From Bariatricus massiliensis (GTDB lineage Bacteria; Bacillota; Clostridia; Lachnospirales; Lachnospiraceae), in NCBI RefSeq assembly GCF_900086725.1, contig NZ_LT574835.1, positions 64,501 to 128,500 of the forward strand: 64,000 bases of DNA, given 5' to 3'. Positions 7,892 through 16,947 of the stretch are shown one piece after another. A model generated the notes under the pieces. That model saw nothing but the letters and a program-made list of their open reading frames with translations. It was not told the DNA's origin and ran no database searches. Made by a program: the position numbers and the translations under genes. Positions within the stretch are counted from its first letter, which is position 1; every line of letters begins with the position of its first letter.

Positions 7892-9973
7892 TTATGCGGT
7901 TGCAGTAGGAACATACACCAACCGACCGCCGATATGCCGATAACGAAACCCGACACCAGCATTCAAATACCAATAGAAACCGCCCGCATGACCGCCATCA
8001 CTCCAAATACCGCCCAATAGAGCAAGCCTATATCCATTCAGGTTCTGTGTTACCCAATGATAATCACCAACAGGAAGGGAACTGTTTCCAAGACATTCAG
8101 AAGCCATGAATAACCAATCACAAGCTGTGGAATATCCCATTGCTGAAATATAACCACCTGCATTTGTGACAGTGAAACCTGCACCCTTGTAGTTGTCTGT
8201 TTTCTTATTTTCTGCAAAATTGAAATCATCACAATAGAATGGTTCACCACCACCCATTGCACCATTTCCCCAAATATTAGGGTCAATGATAAATTTCCAA
8301 ATATTGCCCCAATCATTTTCAACACCACGATAAGACACAGAAGTCTTTCCATCTGCTGTTTCAGTAGTTTGAACACCACCTTTTTCATTGATGGTTTCAG
8401 TTGCCCTTCCTGTGCCATTTCCAAGGCTTGCAGTCGAACCTGTCAAAGATGCACAGTTGTATGAACTATTGTCTGAAATGCTAACAACACCCTGACCAAT
8501 AGCAGTCTGAAAGTTCATTGTTCCCATTTCAATCATACAAAGAAGCTGTTCCATAGAAGCAATTTTTGAATTTTCAAGATGCCAATTTGAACCCCTGTTT
8601 TGTGCCATTGTTTCAATGTTTGGTCTTGTTAGATTTTGTGTCAGACCGCTTGCAGGTTTTACACCTGCAATAGAACAGAACTTGTCTTCACCAACAGTCA
8701 TAACCTGTTCATCAAGAAGCAAATATGCACTTTCAGAAGTGTCATAAATAGAACCTTCATATGCACCAATAAGGATATAATCAAGTTCATTTCCATTTGC
8801 ATCATAGAATGCAGGGTGAAGTCTAAATCCTGCCCTTGCTTTTTCACTGACATAATAGTTTGCTTTTCGCAGGTGATAACCAATTCCTGTGTCAATTGGG
8901 TCATATACAACAGGACATACAAGATAATAGAATTTCGGTTGATACACCATAACCTGACCATTTGAACCATCTTCTGCATAGTTATCATCACCATAATATG
9001 CTGTGATAGTTCCATCATCAGAAACATTGCATCTTTTTCTTCCACCATACATTTTGAACTTGTCAAAATCTGCACCTGCTGTCAGATTGACTGCACCTGC
9101 AATTCTTGTGAAGGTCTTATTTTTATAATCAACCTGCAATCCAAGAATGTCATCATCAGTCAAACCAAGATATGCACGAAGGTCAGCAACACCTGCAAGA
9201 ATTTCCTGACTGTTGAAGTTTTCACTTCTTAATTCTTCAAGATTGGAACTTGCAGATGCATTTTCATTCTGTAAAGACTGATAAACACCATTTGCAGTTG
9301 CAACAGAAGAATCAAGATTTGATTTTGCTGTGTTTGCAGACACAATCACAGAAGACAAATCTGATTTGATTGAATCTGCATTAGAAATCACAGTTTCAAG
9401 CTGACTTTTCGCTGTGGTTGCGTTACTGATTGCAGTTTCAAGATTGGTCTTTGCAGTCTGACCTGTCTTTGTGGAAGTGTCCAAATTGGATTTTGCTGTG
9501 TTTGCATTGCCGATTGCAGTTTCCAAATTGGATTTTGCTGTGTTTGCTGTTGCTATGGATGCATCAAGATTTGTCTTTGCAGTTTCAGCATTAGTCTTTG
9601 CTGTGTTTGCGTTACTTGTTGCGGTTTCCAAATTACTTTTTGCTGTGTTCGCTGTGCTTGTAGCATTAGTTAAATTGGTCTTTGCTGTGTTTGCTGTGGA
9701 AGTTGCAGAAGTCAACTGTGACTTTGCTGTGTTTGCTGTTGCTGTTGCATTTTCCAATGCGGTTGTTACAGACTGTGCAGAAGCAACCTTTGCATCAAAA
9801 TTTGCAACCTGTTCATCAACATCATCTTTTGCCTGAACAATTTCATTCTTGATGTCCTGATAACTGTTATTGTCATCATTGACTTTGTTCAGTGCATTGA
9901 TAATGGAAGACCTGACTTCTTCACCATAAACTGCTTGTGCAATTTGGTCTGTGTACTGTTTAATATCTGCCAT
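7892..9973 (-). CDS. DGR-diversified tail fibre / receptor-binding protein
   Basis: The 693-residue protein starts with an attachment region common to clostridial phage tail proteins (MADIKQYTDQIAQAVYGEEV). Residues about 80-230 are a long Ala/Thr/Asn-rich coiled coil built of repeating TANTAKSNLETA-like units. The C-terminal half is a C-type-lectin/formylglycine-enzyme-like fold with many Gly and aromatic residues, ending in the variable region (GGIWSDGGHAGGFYW and GFRYRHIGGRLVYV). The variable repeat encodes about the last 45 residues except the final few. By analogy with Mtd of Bordetella phage BPP-1 this is the host-receptor binding tip. Fixed scaffold residues (W, FYW, LVYV) match the template translation, while the Asn and Ser positions differ. 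Confidence 0.93.
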   Translation of the reverse strand: MADIKQYTDQIAQAVYGEEVRSSIINALNKVNDDNNSYQDIKNEIVQAKDDVDEQVANFDAKVASAQSVTTALENATATANTAKSQLTSATSTANTAKTNLTNATSTANTAKSNLETATSNANTAKTNAETAKTNLDASIATANTAKSNLETAIGNANTAKSNLDTSTKTGQTAKTNLETAISNATTAKSQLETVISNADSIKSDLSSVIVSANTAKSNLDSSVATANGVYQSLQNENASASSNLEELRSENFNSQEILAGVADLRAYLGLTDDDILGLQVDYKNKTFTRIAGAVNLTAGADFDKFKMYGGRKRCNVSDDGTITAYYGDDNYAEDGSNGQVMVYQPKFYYLVCPVVYDPIDTGIGYHLRKANYYVSEKARAGFRLHPAFYDANGNELDYILIGAYEGSIYDTSESAYLLLDEQVMTVGEDKFCSIAGVKPASGLTQNLTRPNIETMAQNRGSNWHLENSKIASMEQLLCMIEMGTMNFQTAIGQGVVSISDNSSYNCASLTGSTASLGNGTGRATETINEKGGVQTTETADGKTSVSYRGVENDWGNIWKFIIDPNIWGNGAMGGGEPFYCDDFNFAENKKTDNYKGAGFTVTNAGGYISAMGYSTACDWLFMASECLGNSSLPVGDYHWVTQNLNGYRLALLGGIWSDGGHAGGFYWYLNAGVGFRYRHIGGRLVYVPTATA
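7912..8032 (-). repeat. DGR variable repeat (VR)
   Basis: This is the 121-bp 3' part of the tail-fibre gene, matching the template at 92 positions and differing at 29, all opposite template adenines. Replacements are to C, A and G on the plus strand, consistent with random incorporation. Homology stops sharply at both ends (first non-adenine mismatches at 7911 and 8033). The G/C-rich end near the stop codon is where the initiation-of-homology element would lie. Confidence 0.96.
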
Positions 9974-10221
9974 TATTCTTCATCCTGCCTTTCTTCTTTT
10001 TTCAGTTCTTCAAGATACATATTGAAATCATTTATCATTTCAATTTTTGCCTGTGATGTAACCTGTGAATGAATGTCTGCAATAATTCCTTCCATGATGA
10101 AATTTGGAATTCCACATTCCTGTTTTGCTTTATTGACCGCTGTCAGAATCATTCCTTTTGCGGTTTCCAATTCCATTGTCAAAGGTCTTGGTTTTTCTTC
10201 ATCAAATTTCATAGCCATCAT
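9973..10221 (-). CDS. Hypothetical phage tail-region protein (82 aa)
   Basis: A small, charged, largely helical protein ending in an acidic/lysine-rich tail (NMYLEELKKEERQDEE). It overlaps the upstream gene by 4 bp and abuts the tail-fibre start, so it is part of the tail operon. I checked it as a possible DGR accessory (Avd) because of its helical character, but it is shorter than the roughly 120-residue four-helix Avd family and shows none of its features that I recognise. Function unknown. Confidence 0.6.
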   Translation of the reverse strand: MMAMKFDEEKPRPLTMELETAKGMILTAVNKAKQECGIPNFIMEGIIADIHSQVTSQAKIEMINDFNMYLEELKKEERQDEE

Positions 10222-10376
10222 TCTTTTTCTTCCCTTTTCTGATTCTGTACTTGTGCAAGCATTGCAAGCACTTCTTCCTGTGTATATGTTTTTTGTTCAG
10301 AAGCCTGAACCAATTCAGATTGTTCAGGCTTCTTTTCTTCTGTTTCTGCATTGTTTCCATTGATATATATAGCCAT
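10218..10376 (-). CDS. Hypothetical small phage protein (about 52 aa)
   Basis: The protein begins MAIYINGNNAETEEKKPEQS and is hydrophilic, with a helical TQEEVLAMLAQVQNQK segment. Starts at 10382 and 10376 are both possible behind AAAGGA. Its 4-bp overlap with the next gene and position between the tail-tip protein and the fibre point to a small tail or assembly factor. No homologous family is recognised. Confidence 0.5.
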   Translation of the reverse strand: MAIYINGNNAETEEKKPEQSELVQASEQKTYTQEEVLAMLAQVQNQKREEKE

Positions 10377-10393
10377 TGACATCAATCCTTTCT

Positions 10394-13024
10394 TTATCCT
10401 GAATACCAAGTTCCTGAAATAAGAATTCCATTTTTGAATTGTAATTTACAATTATTTGACCAAGATGAAAGTTTTCCATCACTACTAATACCAAGAACCT
10501 GAACAAATGTCATTGTTCCTGTTATTCCACCACCTTCAAAGGAAGGATTCTTCAAAGTCCAACCATGCATGTCAATGTTACATCCTGCATGAAGTTCACC
10601 TGCTGTGTAATTTCCCCAACCTTTATTCTTCTGAACATATGTCCATTTCATTGTATAAACATTTGTAGAAGAAGAATCTTTGGAAGCCCATGTCATATAT
10701 GAACCATTATATTCAAGGTCAAAATTTAATCCTTTTTTTGATGAATCACTTTGAAGGTTGTTTGTTCCGATTTTTCCAACATAATAATCATCACGATAAA
10801 AATGACAACCATTATAATTGAATTTTGAAACAAGTTTTTGTGATGATGTTACTGCACTGTCATAAATGCGAAGTTCACCACTTTCAAACTGAATATATTT
10901 GCTGATGTTATTCCATGCAACTTTCACAGAAGTTGCATTCTGCTGAATCTTGGTTGAAAATTCAGAAGCATTCAACTTCTTGTTAACTTCTGATGTGATT
11001 GCATCAGTTGTCACCTTAATTTGTGCAGATGTTGAATAATTTTTCAGTTTGTTGTCTGTGTATGCTGTTGCTGTTTCTTTTGCTGAAAGAAGGACAGCAT
11101 CACCTGTGTTTTTGATTGCAGTTTCAACTTCTGTCTTTGTCCAATATGCTTTCAGTTGGTCATCAGTGTAACCTTCTGCATTGTCCTGTGCATCAGAAAT
11201 TTTCTTTTCAACTGATGTTTTGTATGAAACATCAAGTTTTTCAGCAGAAACAGAACCACCAACAAGTCTGTCACCAACAATCTGTCCATCCATTGTGATT
11301 GCAGTTGCATATTGTCCATTGTAGCCTGTGGAACTATAACCAAGACCATTCAGATTCCACCGCCAAACCTTTCTTGCGGTTTCAATATCATCAGTGTCCA
11401 TGATTAGAAGTTCATCAGCATTTTCTGTGATGACAACATGTCCATTCAATGCAGAATGAATCAATGATGTTGCATTGTCCACTGCCTGTTTCACTATGCT
11501 GTCAGAAGAAGGAATTTCATTGATTTTCTTCATGATTTCAGCATTAGCAGAAGAAGCTGAACCTGTCATTCCATTTGAAACACTTTGTCCAAGGGTGATT
11601 GTGTTCTTGGAAGGTGAATCAATATATATTGTCATCTTGGTGACAGGGAAGAACCTGTCAAGTCCATTTGGTTCAGATACAACCCTGATTTCATCCAACA
11701 TTTTGATTCTTTCAATGTCCACATCCATCATGTGCAAGTCAACAGCTTTGACTTCAAGTGTGACATTTTCAAATTGAATGTCTTTCAGGTATTCTTCACC
11801 TTTGGTTTTCAGATTTGCAGGAACATTGACATCATCAAATGTTACTGTCCTATAAATCCAACCATATGTGTTGACCGCTGATTCTGAATAGATGAAATCA
11901 CAGTCATTATTCACACTTTTGATTGTCAGTCTTTCTTCAAGACCTTCAATGGAACTTTCTTCAAGTCTTGCACCAAGTGGGATGACAGCAGTTACAATGT
12001 CAGTTGCATCAATGTCTTTTGTAAAATCAAGAAGATTCTGACCAAATTCAATGACCTGTGTGTTGGTGTTTGGATAATCTTGCAAATAATCAAGATACCT
12101 GATTCCATCTACTTTTCTAATTCGTAAATGTCCACCATAAGTGTCAAGCAGGTCTGACTTAATAACTGACATTGTGGTTTCCCAATTTGTATATTTATAA
12201 AGGGAATCATTGTTGTCAACAACTGTGACTGTTCCAAGTACAAACATCTTTCCAACTGTATAATTGGAAGGAATGGTGTGTGCATAATGCCAAAGAAGAT
12301 TGCTTCCATTTTCATATGGATTGTGTGCAGTTTCAATGTCTGTTACATTTGACACATCCTGTGCTGTGTAATTTGGAAGGCTTGCTTTGCTTCCAATGAT
12401 TGCTGTTGCATCTGTGATTTCAACTGAATCAATAGCAAGACCAAAATAATTGTTCACACTGCTATCTGTATGCCAATACAGATAGAATTCTGTTGAAGGA
12501 ATAACAAATGTCTTTCCTGCAAGGTCATTTGCCCTTTTCCTTGAAAATGCAGAATAAATCTGATTATTCTTTACATAATACAAAGAAGCATAATCAAAAG
12601 AAGCGGATTCACCTGCACATTCTGCATTGAATTTGATTCCAAGATGAAGTTCTGCAATCTGTGCATTATGGACATTTATCAATGTTTGTAAATATCCCCT
12701 GACTGTTTGATTGTGATAAACAGCAGGTCTTTGAATAGAATCATTGAAATATCCAAGTTCACCTTCACAAGTTATCTTTTTTCTGTTACGAAAATCAACA
12801 GATTCATCAATCACCCTTCCACAAAAGATTTCATCTTCATTGTCCATCACCTGAATGACAGATTTCATTTTTTGAATCTTGTCATAATAGGGATGTGTTG
12901 GAAAGATGGTGAATTCAAAAGAACCTGCATTGTTTTCCTTCAAATCAACTTTTGGGGAATTCAACACAAGTTCTTCATCACGCAAATCAAACAATGGAAG
13001 GTTGTCACATAATACTTGATACAT
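10394..13024 (-). CDS. Phage minor structural / tail-associated protein (Tal-like)
   Basis: This 876-residue protein starts at the stop of the distal tail protein, the standard place for Tal/gp18-type tail-hub proteins. The N-terminal part (to about 370) has the prophage tail-hub character (VDLKENNAGSFEFTIFPTHP and IQKMKSVIQVMDNEDEIFCG). The middle is a coiled-coil region with repeated S.E..KK...A...A.GYTD units, and the C-terminus is beta-rich and tryptophan-containing. It forms the hub at the tail tip and may carry host-wall penetration activity. No catalytic motif is obvious, so enzymatic function is unproven. Confidence 0.85.
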   Translation of the reverse strand: MYQVLCDNLPLFDLRDEELVLNSPKVDLKENNAGSFEFTIFPTHPYYDKIQKMKSVIQVMDNEDEIFCGRVIDESVDFRNRKKITCEGELGYFNDSIQRPAVYHNQTVRGYLQTLINVHNAQIAELHLGIKFNAECAGESASFDYASLYYVKNNQIYSAFSRKRANDLAGKTFVIPSTEFYLYWHTDSSVNNYFGLAIDSVEITDATAIIGSKASLPNYTAQDVSNVTDIETAHNPYENGSNLLWHYAHTIPSNYTVGKMFVLGTVTVVDNNDSLYKYTNWETTMSVIKSDLLDTYGGHLRIRKVDGIRYLDYLQDYPNTNTQVIEFGQNLLDFTKDIDATDIVTAVIPLGARLEESSIEGLEERLTIKSVNNDCDFIYSESAVNTYGWIYRTVTFDDVNVPANLKTKGEEYLKDIQFENVTLEVKAVDLHMMDVDIERIKMLDEIRVVSEPNGLDRFFPVTKMTIYIDSPSKNTITLGQSVSNGMTGSASSANAEIMKKINEIPSSDSIVKQAVDNATSLIHSALNGHVVITENADELLIMDTDDIETARKVWRWNLNGLGYSSTGYNGQYATAITMDGQIVGDRLVGGSVSAEKLDVSYKTSVEKKISDAQDNAEGYTDDQLKAYWTKTEVETAIKNTGDAVLLSAKETATAYTDNKLKNYSTSAQIKVTTDAITSEVNKKLNASEFSTKIQQNATSVKVAWNNISKYIQFESGELRIYDSAVTSSQKLVSKFNYNGCHFYRDDYYVGKIGTNNLQSDSSKKGLNFDLEYNGSYMTWASKDSSSTNVYTMKWTYVQKNKGWGNYTAGELHAGCNIDMHGWTLKNPSFEGGGITGTMTFVQVLGISSDGKLSSWSNNCKLQFKNGILISGTWYSG

Positions 13025-13716
13025 TATAGACTTCCCCCCTTATAATCAATTGTTATTGTTCCATTTCCTGTGAATGTCACAAAGTTGTCACCTTCTTGAA
13101 GCCTGATTCCAAGAACTGTTGTTGTTCCTTTTGGAAGGTCATATGTGACACCATTATGATTCACTTTCATGTTTGCGGTTGTGGTGAAAGTAGGGGACAC
13201 AATCTTTCTTCTGTTCAGAAGATTGACTGTTGCTGAACCGCTGACTGTCACTGTGTTCAGATAGATGATTCCATCAATGAAACTGAAAGTGTCCCAAATC
13301 CAAGGTGTTGAACTTGAATTCACTTCAAGTTTGTATGGGTCAACTTCTGCATCAACCACAATTGTTGCAAGTCTTTTGTTCGTTTTGAACTGATTGACCT
13401 TGCATCTTCCTTCATAATAATAGTTTTTGTCCCAATCAAGCAGAATCCGAAGTCTTCTTCCATGAACATAATTTGTCACTTCTGAAAGTGTTGCAGACCA
13501 TGCATTGATTGGGTCAATAACTGTAAAAGTGAATTGCAGTTTCCGCTGTTTATATTTGATGTCATCAGTCAAGACTTCTGTCAGGTCAATAACACCATCA
13601 GCACCTGTCAAATCCACTGTTTCTGTTTTCGGTTCAGGAAGACCAATGTCTTTTGAAGTCAGAATCAGTCCAAAATCTCTATATGAATTTTTTGTTCCAA
13701 AAGTGACTGTGTTCAT
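13024..13716 (-). CDS. Distal tail protein (Dit)
   Basis: A 230-residue beta-rich protein with the Sipho_tail pattern: an N-terminal DFGLILTSKDIGLP stretch, then KYKQRKLQFTFTV and YYEGRCKVNQF. It lies between tape measure and Tal genes with 1-bp overlaps (stop and start codons share bases), the conserved siphophage order. It makes the hexameric ring joining tail tube and tip. Confidence 0.85.
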   Translation of the reverse strand: MNTVTFGTKNSYRDFGLILTSKDIGLPEPKTETVDLTGADGVIDLTEVLTDDIKYKQRKLQFTFTVIDPINAWSATLSEVTNYVHGRRLRILLDWDKNYYYEGRCKVNQFKTNKRLATIVVDAEVDPYKLEVNSSSTPWIWDTFSFIDGIIYLNTVTVSGSATVNLLNRRKIVSPTFTTTANMKVNHNGVTYDLPKGTTTVLGIRLQEGDNFVTFTGNGTITIDYKGGSL

Positions 13717-16010
13717 TATTGTCTTCCTTTCCTCTTGAATATCTTTCCAAGTTCTTCATCCATCTGTGGTGCAGTTTCAGCAACCAATGCACCTGTGTCA
13801 AGAACAAGGTCATATCCCATATTTTCAAGAACCTGTGGGAAGAAATCTTCAAGCAGTGCAATCAGTTTTGTGAAGAACTGAATCAGGATACTGTTTTCAC
13901 TGTTGACTGCTGTCTGAATCATTTCCATCAGATTCTGTGTTCCAACTACTGTTTCACTTCCTGCTTCACCACCTGCAAGGAAATTCTGTGATGCAGAATC
14001 ATAACCAAAGATTGTTGGTTGATTCATAATCATTCCCTTGTCCATAGCTTTTGCATACCATTCAATTCCAAGTTTAGGAATAGAACCTTTTAACAAGTCC
14101 CCAATCTGCCATCCTGAAGGACTGATTCCGAAGTGTGGAAGTTTGATTTTAGGAAGTTCAACTTTGAATTGGAAGAATCCCTTGATTTTATCAATAGCAC
14201 CCTTCACAACATTTTTTACATTTTCAAAAATGTTACTGAAAGAATTCTTGATTCCATTCAGCACATTTGTCACAACATTCTTTGCACCATTCAGACCATT
14301 GGAAATTCCTGTCTTTATACCATTGATGACATTTGTGACAGTAGTTTTGATTCCATTCCAAACATTGCTGAAAGTTGTTTTCACACCATTCAAAATATTG
14401 CTGATTGTTGTTTTTATAGCATTGAAAACATTGGAAATTGTTGTTTTTATACCATTTACAACATTTGAAACTGTTGTCTTGATTCCATTCCATACATTTG
14501 AAATGAATGTCTTGACCGCATTGAATACAGTTTCAATCACTGTCTTAATTGCATTTATTACTGTGCTAACAGTGTTCTTGATTCCATTCCATACATTTGA
14601 AATGGTGGTTTTAATACCATTCATCAAGTTTGACAGGAATGTTTTGATGCCATTCCACACTGTTTCAGCAACAGACTTGATTGCATTCCAAACTGTTGTC
14701 AGAATGTTCTTCAATCCTGACCAATCACCGCTGATTGCATCAACAACCGCTTTCACAACTGTTCCAATTGCTTTGAAAGCAACACCAAGAACATCACCAA
14801 GGACTGTTGCAAGTGCTTCAATGACAGGTTGCAGGACACCAACAATGACCTGAACAACTGCTGTGATGACCTGAATCAATGGTGGAAGAATCAAGTTCAG
14901 AAGTTCAATCAAAGGTTCAAGAAGAACCATCAACAAATCAATCAGCGGTTGCAATAATTCAAGAATAGGTTGCAACAGTGGAAGAAGTGCTGTGATAAGC
15001 TGAACCAATATTGGAAGCACCATTTGCACAATCTGAACTATTGGTGGAAGCAACATCTGAATCAACTGCACTATGATTGGAAGTATAGCCTGAACAATTT
15101 GTGTCACAGGTGGAATCAACTGTTCAATCAAGTCCATCAGAATTGGAAAAATAGTTGATGCCAAATCCATCAAAGGTGGAAGCAGACTGTCCAACAGGCT
15201 TGTAATAATTGGTGACAATCTCTGAATCAATGCTTGAATTGAAGGAAGTGCTTGCTGAATATAATCAGAAGCCTGTTCCACAATAGGCATCAAAGAAGCA
15301 CCAAGCTGTGTTCCTATGCTCTGAAATGCTCTTTTTGTTTGGTCAAGTGAATCTGTCAAATTCACACCATTGTCAATCAATTCATCATCAAGAACAAGAC
15401 CAAGGTCATGTGCTTGTTTTTTCATTTCTTCAATAGAACCTGCTTCACCATTCAGAAGTGGCATAAGTTCAGTTCCTGACCTTCCAAAAAGTTCAGTTGC
15501 AAGTCTTGCTTTTTCTGTTTGGTCTTCCATTCCCTGCAATGCTGAAAGTGTGTCCCACATCACATCTTCCTGACTTCTGAAAGTTCCATCAGAATTTGTG
15601 ACAGCAACACCAAGTCTTTCAAACTGTTCCACATTTGCTTTTGTGCCTGACTTTGCACCATCCATTGCAGATGTCAATGATTTCATTCCTGCTTGCAGGG
15701 TATCAACAGAAGTTCCGCTTTGTGAACATATGAAATCAAGTTCCTGATAGGCTTGTCTTGAAATACCAATCTTCTGTGACATCTTGTCAATGTTGTCTGC
15801 TGTGGATGCAGATTTTGTTGCAAATCCAACCAATGCAGTTCCTGCAACAGTTGCACCGCCAACAATAGCAGTTCCCCATTTTGCAACAGTTCCAATTCCT
15901 GATGACAGTTTGGAACTGAATGTGGATGCTTTTTCAGTTGTTCCTTCAATCTGACTGTTTGCTTCTGAATTGTTTATTGCTATTGTTCCAACAAGTTTGA
16001 ACAAATCCAT
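13716..16010 (-). CDS. Tail tape measure protein
   Basis: The 764-residue protein sets tail length and is ejected ahead of the DNA. Residues 1-240 are a helical N-terminal domain of phage tail tape measure type. Residues about 245-400 are a strongly hydrophobic, proline-punctuated repeat (LLPPIVQIVQMVLPILVQLI and relatives). Residues about 420-640 contain about twenty 11-residue units of the form NGIKTTISNVW. The 11-residue period is typical of tape measures. The order tail chaperones, tape measure, Dit, Tal is canonical. Confidence 0.93.
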   Translation of the reverse strand: MDLFKLVGTIAINNSEANSQIEGTTEKASTFSSKLSSGIGTVAKWGTAIVGGATVAGTALVGFATKSASTADNIDKMSQKIGISRQAYQELDFICSQSGTSVDTLQAGMKSLTSAMDGAKSGTKANVEQFERLGVAVTNSDGTFRSQEDVMWDTLSALQGMEDQTEKARLATELFGRSGTELMPLLNGEAGSIEEMKKQAHDLGLVLDDELIDNGVNLTDSLDQTKRAFQSIGTQLGASLMPIVEQASDYIQQALPSIQALIQRLSPIITSLLDSLLPPLMDLASTIFPILMDLIEQLIPPVTQIVQAILPIIVQLIQMLLPPIVQIVQMVLPILVQLITALLPLLQPILELLQPLIDLLMVLLEPLIELLNLILPPLIQVITAVVQVIVGVLQPVIEALATVLGDVLGVAFKAIGTVVKAVVDAISGDWSGLKNILTTVWNAIKSVAETVWNGIKTFLSNLMNGIKTTISNVWNGIKNTVSTVINAIKTVIETVFNAVKTFISNVWNGIKTTVSNVVNGIKTTISNVFNAIKTTISNILNGVKTTFSNVWNGIKTTVTNVINGIKTGISNGLNGAKNVVTNVLNGIKNSFSNIFENVKNVVKGAIDKIKGFFQFKVELPKIKLPHFGISPSGWQIGDLLKGSIPKLGIEWYAKAMDKGMIMNQPTIFGYDSASQNFLAGGEAGSETVVGTQNLMEMIQTAVNSENSILIQFFTKLIALLEDFFPQVLENMGYDLVLDTGALVAETAPQMDEELGKIFKRKGRQ

Positions 16011-16027
16011 GTGTCAGTTCCCCCTTT

Positions 16028-16333
16028 CTAATCAGGAATAAAATTTTCCATCATGGAATATGATTCTTGAATGGTTGTTTCAATGTCTGACCTATTCCAT
16101 GATGCTGTGTTCATCAGTTCAACAGTTGTCTGTTCCTGATTTTTATATTCTTCAAGGTAGTCAGACCAAGATTTTTCATATATCTTGTGCAACCAATGTT
16201 CCCACTGAACCTTTTCTTTGTGTGATTCAAGGAATTGGTCAATCCAATCAGTGAACCTTCCTGATGCAATGACAGCATCAAGCAAAGAAAATGGACTTGC
16301 ATATTCTCTGAACAGCAAGTCCATCATCTTCAT
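16028..16333 (-). CDS. Tail-region protein between chaperone and tape measure (GT-like)
   Basis: A 101-residue protein beginning MMDLLFREYASPFSLLDAVI after an AGGTGAT site. It takes the position of the second tail assembly chaperone (lambda GT-like), which in many siphophages is made by programmed frameshift from the preceding gene. Here it is a separate open frame six bases after the previous stop, with its own ribosome site, so independent translation is more likely. Similar proteins occur in clostridial and streptococcal phages. Confidence 0.7.
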   Translation of the reverse strand: MKMMDLLFREYASPFSLLDAVIASGRFTDWIDQFLESHKEKVQWEHWLHKIYEKSWSDYLEEYKNQEQTTVELMNTASWNRSDIETTIQESYSMMENFIPD

Positions 16334-16338
16334 ATCAC

Positions 16339-16746
16339 CTAATTGAACAATTTTGAAACAACCCCAATAAAATCCTTGAATTCATCCTTCTTGAAGAATG
16401 CAACAATCATTTCAGTGAAGGTCACCATGTCAAGTTCTGCAATTTCCTTTTCAGTCATTCCGCTGACCTGTGCAAGTAAAGAATAAATTTCCTTTTTGCA
16501 GGAAGGAAGATTGCAAATAACAATCTGTGCAAGGTCAAGAATGACACTGAATCCAATAGAATAAATCAGGTCATCACCTTTTACACCTTCATTATCTGCT
16601 TTGAATGCAGTTGCAATCTTTCCAAGTGTTGCAGGGTCAAGACTTTCCTTGATTTCCTTCAATCCAATTTTGCTGATAATTTTGAACATAGGGAAAACAT
16701 CATCAGATTTGAGTTTCCGAAGTTCAAAAGTGGTTGTTTCACTCAT
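16339..16746 (-). CDS. Tail assembly chaperone (gpG-like)
   Basis: A roughly 135-residue protein with TFELRKLKSDDVFPMFKIIS at the N-terminus and mostly helical sequence. Its location between the major tail protein genes and the tape measure identifies it as the chaperone that coats the tape measure during tail assembly. I chose the ATG at 16746, with AAAGGTG at proper spacing, rather than the one at 16752. Confidence 0.75.
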   Translation of the reverse strand: MSETTTFELRKLKSDDVFPMFKIISKIGLKEIKESLDPATLGKIATAFKADNEGVKGDDLIYSIGFSVILDLAQIVICNLPSCKKEIYSLLAQVSGMTEKEIAELDMVTFTEMIVAFFKKDEFKDFIGVVSKLFN

Positions 16747-16748
16747 AA

Positions 16749-16931
16749 TCATTCACCTTTCTTTGTTTCCTGCACCTTCTTTGGTGCATCCTTTTCAATA
16801 ACTGTGACAAGTCTTCTTCTGTTGGACTGAATTTCTTTCAGTCTTGCTTCATCACATTCAAAAACTTCACCGACTTCATGAATTTTGGAAGTGTGCTTGT
16901 CTGTGAATTTATTGATAACTTTTACTTTCAT
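16749..16931 (-). CDS. Hypothetical small phage protein (60 aa)
   Basis: Begins MKVKVINKFTDKHTSKIHEV behind AAGGAAGGTGA. The sequence resembles short Rho-termination-domain-free phage proteins with a K.INKFTDK...Y..G pattern found between tail tube and chaperone genes. The C-terminus is lysine-rich. Function unknown. Confidence 0.65.
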   Translation of the reverse strand: MKVKVINKFTDKHTSKIHEVGEVFECDEARLKEIQSNRRRLVTVIEKDAPKKVQETKKGE

Positions 16932-16947
16932 AAACAATCACCTTCCT

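Noticed and set aside
9471..9836. Plus-strand frame rich in FAVFAV repeats
   Set aside because: It is the complement of the Ala/Thr coiled-coil repeats of the tail-fibre gene and has no independent support.
14038..14853. 271-codon plus-strand frame opposite the tape measure gene
   Set aside because: It is the complement of the 11-residue repeat region of the tape measure protein; repetitive FIPF units and lack of any start signal show it is a shadow.
16028..16746. Programmed frameshift joining the two tail chaperone genes
   Set aside because: The second gene has its own ATG with AGGTGAT and I see no convincing slippery heptamer at the end of the first, so separate translation is simpler.
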